Shown here: positions 5,921-12,900 of the stretch, one piece after another
How positions within the stretch are numbered: the first letter of the stretch is position 1
How the letters are laid out: each line of letters begins with the position of its first letter
Assembly: GCA_028717045.1 (NCBI GenBank)
Contig: JAQUON010000033.1
Location: 1-12,900, forward strand
Origin: Candidatus Omnitrophota bacterium
GTDB taxonomy: Bacteria > Omnitrophota > Gorgyraeia > Gygaellales > Profunditerraquicolaceae
Length of the DNA: 12,900 nucleotides
Reading direction: 5' to 3'
Position numbers and translations under genes: made by a program
Notes under the pieces: generated by a model
Databases searched by the model: none
Told to the model about the DNA's origin: nothing
What the model saw: only the letters and a program-made list of their open reading frames with translations

Positions 5921-7981
5921 ATGAAGAGGCCGGATACGCAAGTACGTAAAATACTCTTTGTCACTCTAAGCAATATCGGCGATGCGATTTTAACGTTGCC
6001 GGCATTAGATTATCTTAAATCCCGTTTCCCTGCGGCAGCCATTACGGTTATCTGCGGACCCAGGGCAGAAGGCATCTTCGCCCATGGTTTTTCAGATGAG
6101 CGCCTTCTGGTGTATGATAAACATGGGTCTTTTCCGCAGAAATTACAGTTACTCTTGAAACTGCAAAAAGAAAACTTTGATGCCGTCGTTGATTTACGCA
6201 ATAGCATATTCGGCGCTTTCCTTTTTGCTCCCTACCGGACCCCGCATTTTTTACGCATCCCCTCGCGCAGCATGCATATGAAGGACAGGCATTTATATAG
6301 GGCGATGAGGGCTTTTGATGCGACTATTACATTGCCGCAGGTACCAGCACAAAAATCAATTCTCTTACGCGATAACGACCAACACTACATAAAGAATTTG
6401 TTAACGCAGCATGGCATATGCCAGAATGATAGGATAGTGGTTATTTCTGCCGGTGCCCGCAGCCATACGAAACAGTGGGCCAAAGAGAAATTCGTTGAGC
6501 TCATCCGGTCTTTTATCGACGACACTGGTATAAAGATAATCCTTGTGGGAGAAAAAGGCGATGCGCAGGCGAGTTCTTTTATCGCAGCTCCCTTTAAGGG
6601 TCGGGTATTGGATATAAGCGGATTCACTACGATTACGCAACTGGCCTGCCTATTAGAACAGGCAGTGCTTGTGATTACCAATGATAGCGCTAATCTGCAT
6701 CTGGCAAGTTATTTGGATAGGCCGGTTATTGCCTTTTTCGGCCCCACGGACGAAATGAAATATGGGCCCTGGTCGTCACATAGCCTTGTGATTAAAAAAG
6801 ACGTGTACTGCCGGCCCTGCCAAAAGGCTCAATGTAGATTCGGTCATCTGCATTGCCTTCGCCTTATTAACGCAGATGATGCGAAGGCAGCAGTAAAGAA
6901 CTTTCTGGCGCAGGCAGCGTGTATAAATCGCCTGCAATATCCCAGGCCCGGCTTTAAGCGTATTCTCATCGTCCGGACAGACCGCATAGGCGACGTGCTT
7001 TTGTCTACGCCGGTCATTGAGGCTTTAAGGCAGGCGTATCCTTGCGCGTATATCGCGATAATGGTAAACCCTTATGCCGCAGACATAGTAGAAGGTAATC
7101 CTTACCTTGACGAAGTAATTATGTGTGCGAAGGAGGCAGAAGACAGGGGGATACTCGGCACTTTCCGGCTTGCCCGGCGATTGCGAAGAAAAAGATTCGA
7201 TGTCTGCTTTGTGCTGCATCCGACTGTGCGGCTGCACTTGCTTATGTATCTTGCCGGGATTCCCCGCAGGATAGGCTATGACCGCAAGTTCGGTTTTTTG
7301 CTTACGGACAAGATAGTCCACGATAAACAAGCAGGCAAAAAGCATGAGTCAGAGTACTCTCTCGATGTAATCCGCTATCTAGGTATTGCCGCAACCGGCA
7401 ACAATCCCTTTATGCCTATTCGCAAGGACTCCGAAGCCTGGGCGGAAAGGGAATTCAAGAACGCAGGGATTGGCAGTGATGATAAAGTCTTGGCAGTCCA
7501 TCCGGGCGCCAGCTGTAGGTCAAAATTGTGGCCCGAGGAGAATTTTGCGAGCGTCTGCGATATGTTGGCGCAGCGGGTCGGATTTAAGGTCGTGATTGTC
7601 GCAGGCCCAAAAGATGCGGGAATAGCTAAAAATATAGTTGCGCGGATGCGCCATCGCGCAGTTAATTTTGCGGGAAAGACTTCCGTAAGCCAGCTTGCCA
7701 GCCTCCTTAAAAGATGCAGCCTTTTTATTTCCAATGATTCAGGTCCTGTGCATATCGCCTCGGCCCTGAAGATCCCGGTAGTGGTTATCTTCGGTAGGGG
7801 CCAAAAAGGCTTAAGCCCCCTGCGCTGGGGGCCGCTGGGTGAGAAAAGCAGGGTGCTTCATAAGAGCGCTGGTTGTGCCGAATGCCTTGCCCATAATTGT
7901 AAAAAGGAATTTGCCTGTATCAGGGCTGTTACTCCGGAGGATGTCATTCGCGCAGTTGCTGATCTCAATTATTATTTATAA
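5921..7981 (+). CDS. Tandem GT9-GT9 fusion glycosyltransferase
   Basis: This 686-residue protein consists of two complete GT9 domains. The first (about 9-325) has NIGDAI with D21, NDSANLH with D255, FFGPTDE, and cysteines 297, 300, 305 and 312. The second (about 346-686) has RIGDVL with D358, HPGA, NDSGPVH with D606, and cysteines 652, 655, 660 and 666. About 20 linker residues join them. The second domain resembles the separate GT9 encoded just upstream (EGNP, RGILG, AGIP-RIGY and FLLT recur at the same places), suggesting local duplication. Both halves keep the key aspartates, so two transfer steps in one polypeptide are plausible. An in-frame ATG at 5852 would lie inside the upstream gene and add 23 unrelated residues, so 5921 is preferred. 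No good Shine-Dalgarno is present; AGGAAGG at 5894-5900 is too far. It is the last gene of the operon. Confidence 0.88.
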   Translation: MKRPDTQVRKILFVTLSNIGDAILTLPALDYLKSRFPAAAITVICGPRAEGIFAHGFSDERLLVYDKHGSFPQKLQLLLKLQKENFDAVVDLRNSIFGAFLFAPYRTPHFLRIPSRSMHMKDRHLYRAMRAFDATITLPQVPAQKSILLRDNDQHYIKNLLTQHGICQNDRIVVISAGARSHTKQWAKEKFVELIRSFIDDTGIKIILVGEKGDAQASSFIAAPFKGRVLDISGFTTITQLACLLEQAVLVITNDSANLHLASYLDRPVIAFFGPTDEMKYGPWSSHSLVIKKDVYCRPCQKAQCRFGHLHCLRLINADDAKAAVKNFLAQAACINRLQYPRPGFKRILIVRTDRIGDVLLSTPVIEALRQAYPCAYIAIMVNPYAADIVEGNPYLDEVIMCAKEAEDRGILGTFRLARRLRRKRFDVCFVLHPTVRLHLLMYLAGIPRRIGYDRKFGFLLTDKIVHDKQAGKKHESEYSLDVIRYLGIAATGNNPFMPIRKDSEAWAEREFKNAGIGSDDKVLAVHPGASCRSKLWPEENFASVCDMLAQRVGFKVVIVAGPKDAGIAKNIVARMRHRAVNFAGKTSVSQLASLLKRCSLFISNDSGPVHIASALKIPVVVIFGRGQKGLSPLRWGPLGEKSRVLHKSAGCAECLAHNCKKEFACIRAVTPEDVIRAVADLNYYL

Positions 7982-8003
7982 TATAAGAATAGTGTGATAT
8001 AAT
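7975..8003 (+). promoter_or_regulatory. Extended -10 promoter for the cyclic di-GMP/motor unit, probably leaderless
   Basis: TATAAT at 7998-8003 is a perfect -10 and is preceded by TG one base upstream (7995-7996), giving an extended -10. TTTATA at 7975-7980 sits exactly 17 nt upstream as a moderate -35, overlapping the end of the GT9-GT9 gene. Only 7 nt separate the -10 from the ATG at 8011. Transcription should therefore begin at or next to the start codon. No Shine-Dalgarno is present. Confidence 0.65.
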
Positions 8004-8010
8004 TTTAGCG

Positions 8011-11000
8011 ATGGATAATCCGGTACCGAATCCAAAATCAGGCTTACGAGACATCCGTTTTGAAGAGCCTACGTTTATCGACCCCCTGACCGGCCTATTC
8101 AACCAGTATTACCTTTACCAGTTTCTTCCCGAAGAGCTAAAAAAAGCAAAACTCGCCCGTTATCCTTTGGCTGTCCTTATGATTGACCTCGACGGCTTCA
8201 AGGGGATCAATGATTCGTACGGCCATCTCTGCGGAGACGACGTCTTAAAGCAGCTTTCCGCAATCTTAAAGAACGCGGTGCGCAAGACCGATATGGTAAT
8301 TCGCTATGCGGGGGATGAATTTACAATCCTTTTGCCTACCGCAGATCAGAATACCGCTTCGATGCTGTCAAAAAGGTTCATTCAGGATGTGCAGAAGACC
8401 GTCTTTAAAGGCAAAGACGGCCAGGAGCTCCATCTTACTATCAGCATTGGTTTTTCAATCTTTCCCACAGACGGGGAACGGATAGATGAACTCATTGAGC
8501 TCGCAGACAGGGCGCTGTACCTTTCCAAACAGAAAGGCAAAAACAGGGTATCCTATGCCAAGGAAGTCAATATTGAAGCGGTCAGTTATATGGTAGCAAT
8601 GGATTCTTTCCCCTGTCCGAAATTTATCGATAGGACCGAAGAGCTGGATAAGCTTAAATATATTTTTGATGCCATTGTTATCAAATCAAACCTTCTGCAG
8701 GTCGCGTTTATTTCCGGAGAGATGGGGAGGGGAAAATCCCGACTGCTCAGCGAAATAGGCAATTATGCGCGCGAACGCGCAGCGATGATACACTGCCGGG
8801 CTTCTTTGTCGCATATGCAAGACCCTTACTACCTCTTTGCAAACGGGATCACCGACTACATTCAAAGGACCGGCCTTGACAAGCCTCAGCTGCGCTTGGT
8901 CTTCTCCCAGATTCCTCCCGAAGAACTCGATGCGCTCAGCCTTTTGGTAGTGCCTCTTTCGGGCATGGCGAAAGGCTCAATCGAGCTTGAGCAGGAAGAG
9001 GGCAAGAGGCGGTTTCTTTTGTTTAAGGCGTTCCTTGATTTTTTAATCGAACTTAACAAGACACAGGTAATCTTCCTTTCCTTTGACGATTTACAGTGGG
9101 CGGATAAGGCAAGCCTTGAGCTTTTGCATTACCTGGGCCAGCAGGAGAAGACTAAACGGATATTCATTGCCAGCTGTTATTCCCTGGACAAATACACAAA
9201 AACGGAGAAGAAGGAAGGCCTTACGTTACAGGACCTGCTTGAAGAGATGAAGTTTGAAGACAACTGTACCAATATTGTGCTTGATAATTTTTCCCTTGAA
9301 GAGACAAAGCAGATGAATAGCGCTATTTTTCCCGGCCTTGTAGCTCCCGAGCAATTTTATGAAACGATGTACAATGCCACAAAGGGGAATCCTTCGTTCA
9401 TCGAAGAGCTCCTGAAGCTTTTAGTTGAAAACGGAGTAGTGCTCTATCAGGATAACCGTTGGCAGATAAAGAAAGATTTCGAAGAAAAGGATATGCCGAC
9501 AACCATCGATGACCTTATTAAAAAGAGGATCAAGAACATCGACGAAGAAACAAAAGAGATGATCGTGCAGGCGGCAGTGGCGGGAGATGACTTTTCCGTA
9601 GAGCTCCTTAAGAAAGTCGGCAACAAGGATGAAGGATTCACGCTTGAGCTTCTCAACAGGGCAAAAAAAATGCGCCTGATTGATGAATTGGAGCCAAAAG
9701 GTAAATACGGCTTTATTAATAAGAATATACAGAATATGCTTTACAATGAGCTCGATGAGAAGACGCGTAATCAGCTGCACTACGCAGTGGGAAACGCGCT
9801 TATCGACCAATACAAGAAGCACGAATATAAGATGGCAGGGGAGCTGGCATTTCATTTTGGCAATGCCTCTGTGGGGCCGGAAGCGGCAGAGCTAAGAAAA
9901 CAGCTTTCGGCAAAAACGCATACATTGTTTAACCCTTCTGAAATGGTGGGATACTTAGACCAGCTTGCCAAAGAGGTGATGGTTGAAAAAGACGCGCATG
10001 TGGTCGCCCTTTCAGATATTATGCAGACTGAGGCCTTGCGGTTCGTGCGCGCATTACAGAGCGCAATAAAAAATTTCCAACTTTATCCGCCGGGTTCTAT
10101 TAGGGTCAGGTCTTTGAAAGAGGCATACGCTGCCTTGGATCCCCTATGGAAAGAAAGCGAAAGGCTTAACCTCGGGGAAGTGGAGCGGGTGCTGGTAATA
10201 AACGGCAAGCGGATCACCCCCAAAGAAGTAGATAGGTCCAACGTTGAATTTTTTGTCAGCCAGATGCTCGAGCATAACCTTAAGACCATCTCTTTTATCA
10301 AGGGGGTAACCGAGCAGGACCTCGACAAATTCCTCCAATATTTCAGCAGGCCCTATCAGGTGATCAAAGATGAGGGCGGCTGGGGCGAAGTGGTGAAGAA
10401 GGAATCCTTAGGCGGGATCAAGGTAGACGAGGTCCGTTTTATACAGATTGGCGGTCCGGCAAAAGCATTTGAAGAAAAGAAGAGGATAGAAGACATAATG
10501 CTCATGGAATTTTTGCTTGGCAAGATCGAGAACGAAAGTGTTGATAAAAATACGGTTATCGATAGCCTGGTCAGGGAGCCGAAGAAGTTCGCGCAGACAA
10601 TCGCCGACGCCTCTGCTGAGGCAGTGAAGGCAGGCCCGCAGGAAGAGGAGGCCAAAGACGGGGGCAAGAGTATAGAGAGCCAGGCCGAGATGATTGCAAA
10701 AAACATCGAGAAGATTAATTCCGAGATTCTCGGCGACCAGCCAAGGGGGAGGAATTATGCAAAAAACCTTGCCCAGGTGATTATGGAGCTGGATCCCGAC
10801 TTAAGGAGCAAGCTTATCCGTTCCCCGTCTTTTCGCACTGACATGCGGCAGCACGATATTATCGATAATGTGATGAAAGGTACCCCCAAAGAAGTAGTTG
10901 CGGATATGATCGTTGAAGAGTACAAAGAACATCAGGGCAATCTTTTGGTGGCGAGGGATTTCATGAATAGCGTACTGAAGGATAGCGCAAAAAAGGAAGA

Positions 11001-12135
11001 GGTTTTGGCGGAGCTGGAGACCAAGCTATCAAATTCAAACGTAAGCGCCCAGGATATCGAATTTATGACCGGCCAGTTGAGCTGGGAAGACCTCCCCGCA
11101 GAAAAACGCATCGAAAACCTCATGAAACTGCCTGATGAGTATTATCAGACTGAATTGGATAAGATCAAAGAGCTCCTTGAGGACCTTGATGCGCAGCAGA
11201 AAAAAGCGGAACTTGAGAAGCTTCTTTTGCACCTGATCACGAAAGCCTCCAAATTGCTGCCGCTTGCGCACAAGAACCTGATGCTGGTGCTGATTGATTT
11301 TGTCAAGAGGCCGCTGATAGCGAAAGACAAAACATCGCTTGTTTCCATGGAAGACCGTTTGAACGTCTTTTTGAAAAGGGCACATATTGAGCTCGACCAG
11401 AAAACGTTCAGCGATATCCTGGAGGTCTTCAAAGGGGTCATCAGGGAATCTACCAACCGCATATATCCTTCGAAGAACATAATGCTTGAAATAGACAAGC
11501 CGGAAATCAAAAAATATTTTTCTTTTACGCGCCAACTGTTCGTGATGCTCGCCTCAAGGCAGGCACTGGAAAAAGAAAAGAACCCGACTATCTATAGACT
11601 CATCGGCGCATTTCTAAACGAGATAACGTATACCGAGTTCCTGGAAACTTTTATACAGGCCATCCTGAATAGCCCTGCGAAGGAAAAAGAAGAATTCCGC
11701 AGCGTATTCCCTCTTATCGCCTCAAAGGCAATAGATGCGTTGATACGGCTTGAAGACAGGAGTGCCCACATGTTTGGTGATTCGTTCCGCGAGTATGTGA
11801 TACGAAAGAGCATGGCTGATTTTTTGCAGGAACTGGGGGAGCAGGCAGTGAACCTGTTCCTGGACAAATGCGCTGTCTTAAAAGACGAGATGAGCGAGCC
11901 GCTCATTGAGCTATTGGGGTATTTGAAGAAACCGCGCGGCACCGAACTCTTGGTATTGTTGCTGCGCCACAATGATCTTTCAATGAGGCGCAGCGCACTG
12001 CTTGCCCTTGGGGATGTCGGGACAGAAAAGGCAGTGGAGGCGATTACTACATTTGTGCAGATAGAAGAAGATAAAAAATTACGTCAATTGGCAAAAGAAC
12101 AGTTAGCAAGGCTTAAAAAAGCAAAAATAGCCTAA
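8011..12135 (+). CDS. GGDEF diguanylate cyclase fused to a STAND-type ATPase and a HEAT-repeat tail
   Basis: This is a 1374-residue multidomain protein. Residues about 22-190 are a GGDEF domain, which makes cyclic di-GMP from two GTP. It has DPLTGLF at 24, metal-binding D59 in DLDGF, and the signature as AGDEF at 100-104. R91-x2-D94 stands five residues before the signature and matches the product-inhibition I-site. Residues about 208-640 look like an AAA_16/STAND ATPase: Walker A GEMGRGKS at 236-243, Walker B ending D359-D360 in DDLQWAD, then the family's GNPSFIEELL region and a helical segment. Residues about 670-810 contain a YPPG-centred region reminiscent of uncharacterised modules in HEAT-repeat proteins. 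Residues about 810-1290 are helical and charged and I cannot assign them. Residues about 1295-1370 show HEAT-like repeats. There is no transmembrane segment, so it is probably cytoplasmic. It has its own promoter and leads the MshEN and motor genes. Confidence 0.88.
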   Translation: MDNPVPNPKSGLRDIRFEEPTFIDPLTGLFNQYYLYQFLPEELKKAKLARYPLAVLMIDLDGFKGINDSYGHLCGDDVLKQLSAILKNAVRKTDMVIRYAGDEFTILLPTADQNTASMLSKRFIQDVQKTVFKGKDGQELHLTISIGFSIFPTDGERIDELIELADRALYLSKQKGKNRVSYAKEVNIEAVSYMVAMDSFPCPKFIDRTEELDKLKYIFDAIVIKSNLLQVAFISGEMGRGKSRLLSEIGNYARERAAMIHCRASLSHMQDPYYLFANGITDYIQRTGLDKPQLRLVFSQIPPEELDALSLLVVPLSGMAKGSIELEQEEGKRRFLLFKAFLDFLIELNKTQVIFLSFDDLQWADKASLELLHYLGQQEKTKRIFIASCYSLDKYTKTEKKEGLTLQDLLEEMKFEDNCTNIVLDNFSLEETKQMNSAIFPGLVAPEQFYETMYNATKGNPSFIEELLKLLVENGVVLYQDNRWQIKKDFEEKDMPTTIDDLIKKRIKNIDEETKEMIVQAAVAGDDFSVELLKKVGNKDEGFTLELLNRAKKMRLIDELEPKGKYGFINKNIQNMLYNELDEKTRNQLHYAVGNALIDQYKKHEYKMAGELAFHFGNASVGPEAAELRKQLSAKTHTLFNPSEMVGYLDQLAKEVMVEKDAHVVALSDIMQTEALRFVRALQSAIKNFQLYPPGSIRVRSLKEAYAALDPLWKESERLNLGEVERVLVINGKRITPKEVDRSNVEFFVSQMLEHNLKTISFIKGVTEQDLDKFLQYFSRPYQVIKDEGGWGEVVKKESLGGIKVDEVRFIQIGGPAKAFEEKKRIEDIMLMEFLLGKIENESVDKNTVIDSLVREPKKFAQTIADASAEAVKAGPQEEEAKDGGKSIESQAEMIAKNIEKINSEILGDQPRGRNYAKNLAQVIMELDPDLRSKLIRSPSFRTDMRQHDIIDNVMKGTPKEVVADMIVEEYKEHQGNLLVARDFMNSVLKDSAKKEEVLAELETKLSNSNVSAQDIEFMTGQLSWEDLPAEKRIENLMKLPDEYYQTELDKIKELLEDLDAQQKKAELEKLLLHLITKASKLLPLAHKNLMLVLIDFVKRPLIAKDKTSLVSMEDRLNVFLKRAHIELDQKTFSDILEVFKGVIRESTNRIYPSKNIMLEIDKPEIKKYFSFTRQLFVMLASRQALEKEKNPTIYRLIGAFLNEITYTEFLETFIQAILNSPAKEKEEFRSVFPLIASKAIDALIRLEDRSAHMFGDSFREYVIRKSMADFLQELGEQAVNLFLDKCAVLKDEMSEPLIELLGYLKKPRGTELLVLLLRHNDLSMRRSALLALGDVGTEKAVEAITTFVQIEEDKKLRQLAKEQLARLKKAKIA

Positions 12136-12145
12136 CCTGTTTTTA

Positions 12146-12151
12146 GAGGAG
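12146..12151 (+). promoter_or_regulatory. Ribosome binding site of the MshEN gene
   Basis: GAGGAG lies 5 nt before the ATG at 12157. It supports that start over the out-of-frame ATG at 12153, which is too close. It sits in the 21 nt gap after the large GGDEF gene. Confidence 0.8.
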
Positions 12152-12156
12152 CATGT

Positions 12157-12609
12157 ATGTCACCCGTAAGAAGGACGAAGACCAAGATCGGCGAAATCCT
12201 GGTACAGAAAGGTGTAATCACACACGAACAGCTTCAGGAAGCGCTTGCCTTTCAGCATTCACAGGGGCAGAGCAAGCGTCTTGGCCAGATTTTAGTCGAA
12301 CTGGGGCATCTTGACAGGGATGAGCTTTGTCTTGCCCTGGCAGTGCAATGCGGGTACCCCTACATCGCCATAGGGCAATGCCTCATAGAGCCCGATGTAC
12401 TCTCGGCTGTTCCTGAGGAGTTGGTAAAGAAATATCAAATTCTTCCCATCGACAAAATCGGCGATGTATTGACTATTGCCATGGTGAACCCCCTGGAGAG
12501 GTCAGTAATTAAAGAAATCCAGCAGGTTACAGGCAGCCATGTGATTGCCTATCTTACGACTCCCGTAGAATTGAAAGAATTGATCTCGAAATATTATGCA
12601 AAACGTTAG
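12157..12609 (+). CDS. Stand-alone MshEN-domain protein (GspE/PilB N-terminal domain), predicted cyclic di-GMP receptor
   Basis: This 150-residue protein corresponds to the N-terminal domain normally fused to GspE/PilB/MshE motor ATPases. MshEN domains bind cyclic di-GMP through two 24-residue motifs of the form RLGxxLVxxG...L...L..Q. The second motif here (41-64) fits fully: RLG at 41-43, G50, L57, L61 and Q64. The first (10-33) has KIG in place of RLG, then G19, L26, L30 and Q33. The spacer between them is 7 residues, where the published MshE arrangement has 5. The remainder (about 70-148), with LPI and MVNPL segments, matches the second half of the GspE N-terminal domain. No ATPase motifs are present and the protein ends at a natural domain boundary. 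It lies 21 nt after the GGDEF gene and 14 nt before the motor gene, so it probably couples cyclic di-GMP to the motor. Binding is inferred from motifs. Confidence 0.87.
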   Translation: MSPVRRTKTKIGEILVQKGVITHEQLQEALAFQHSQGQSKRLGQILVELGHLDRDELCLALAVQCGYPYIAIGQCLIEPDVLSAVPEELVKKYQILPIDKIGDVLTIAMVNPLERSVIKEIQQVTGSHVIAYLTTPVELKELISKYYAKR

Positions 12610-12623
12610 CATGAAAGGCTTGT

Positions 12624-12900
12624 ATGGCTAAAGAAGACAAAATTACCCCCGGGAACAAAGGCCCTGAGAAGGACGACTCGATAGTCGAGATATCCAAAAC
12701 ACTGCTTGAGCAGGACCCGCTGGTAAGGACCGTAAACAAAGTAATCTCTGACGGGGTAGAGCAGCGCGCAAGCGACATTCTTATTGAGCCCCTGGATGAG
12801 CAGGTCCAGATACGCTACCGAATCGACGGCATACTCTACCGCTATCTTATGTTGCCCAAACAATTCCAGGATGGGGTGCTCACGCGTGTTAAGGTAATGT
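12624..12900 (+). CDS. GspE/PilB-family type II secretion or type IV pilus motor ATPase, 5' part only
   Basis: The first 92 residues are visible and the frame runs off the right edge. After about 28 charged residues, the sequence follows the start of the GspE/PilB catalytic part: DPLVRTVNKVI, then RASDILIEP at 48-56 (usually RASDIHIEP), then RYRIDGIL at 64-71 and RVKVM. These enzymes are hexameric cytoplasmic ATPases that power pilus or pseudopilus assembly. The nucleotide-binding motifs lie beyond the window. The usual MshEN domain is missing from this polypeptide and is encoded by the gene 14 nt upstream in another frame. The start is supported by GAAAGG at 12613-12618, 5 nt before the ATG. 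An in-frame TGA at 12612-12614 shows that this frame cannot extend upstream. Whether it serves secretion or pili cannot be told here. Confidence 0.87.
   Translation, partial: MAKEDKITPGNKGPEKDDSIVEISKTLLEQDPLVRTVNKVISDGVEQRASDILIEPLDEQVQIRYRIDGILYRYLMLPKQFQDGVLTRVKVM

Noticed and set aside
7982..8010. Possible terminator between the glycan operon and the GGDEF unit
   Set aside because: I find no stable inverted repeat followed by a T-run; the AT-rich stretch is better explained as promoter.
9421..9855. Long minus-strand open frame inside the GGDEF-STAND gene
   Set aside because: The plus strand there encodes a recognisable STAND region; the antisense product has no domain and no ribosome site that I can see.
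11035..11535. 166-codon minus-strand open frame
   Set aside because: It is the complement of a continuous coding region, and its aromatic-rich product reflects the complement of Glu/Lys codons.
12611..12631. Six-codon ATG-to-TAA frame overlapping the motor start, considered as a leader peptide
   Set aside because: It is too short and has no supporting structure; GAAAGG is better explained as the ribosome site for the ATG at 12624.
12554..12863. Minus-strand open frames over the right edge
   Set aside because: The plus strand encodes a clear GspE/PilB start with RASDILIEP and RYRIDG motifs.

Overview
The window looks like a Gram-negative-type bacterium with an outer membrane and a mid-range GC content (estimated by eye, not counted). 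Heptosyltransferase-like GT9 domains, a partial ELM1-family protein, a polysaccharide deacetylase-like protein and a type II secretion/type IV pilus motor all point to an envelope-rich diderm. The tandem GT9 genes beside an ELM1-family protein, and the GspE/PilB-like locus, recall Candidatus Omnitrophota and related uncultured lineages. That assignment is inference from gene style only.

Region 1 (1-898) holds the 3' end of an ELM1-family (GT-B-like) gene. It converges on a small reverse-strand gene for a single-pass membrane protein with a charged, probably coiled-coil tail.

Region 2 (934-7981) is a tight five-gene operon for surface glycan assembly. In order it encodes a GT4-GT9 fusion, a GT4, a membrane-anchored NodB-fold (CE4) protein, a GT9, and a GT9-GT9 tandem fusion. 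Junctions overlap or nearly touch (4, 19 and 11 nt overlaps, then an 8 nt gap). Together they supply six GT-B glycosyltransferase domains (two GT4, four GT9), probably for stepwise building of an LPS core-like or related oligosaccharide. All four GT9 domains keep the GT9 N- and C-lobe aspartates and a C-terminal four-cysteine motif. The deacetylase-like protein lacks one of the expected metal-binding histidines.

Region 3 (7975-12900) begins with a near-consensus extended -10 promoter placed directly at the start codon. It encodes a 1374-residue GGDEF-STAND ATPase-HEAT protein, a stand-alone 150-residue MshEN domain protein, and the start of a GspE/PilB-family motor ATPase that lacks its own MshEN domain. 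GGDEF domains make cyclic di-GMP and MshEN domains bind it. The unit therefore reads as a linked synthase, receptor and motor module for controlling a pilus or secretion machine. This is the most interesting part of the window.

Two genes (minus-strand 898 and plus-strand 8011) have a -10 hexamer about 7 nt before the ATG and no Shine-Dalgarno, which suggests leaderless mRNAs. Genes inside the operons mostly rely on overlap or have clear Shine-Dalgarno sites. I saw no tRNA, rRNA, CRISPR array, insertion sequence or convincing hairpin terminator. No stretch of more than 300 bases lacks a gene.
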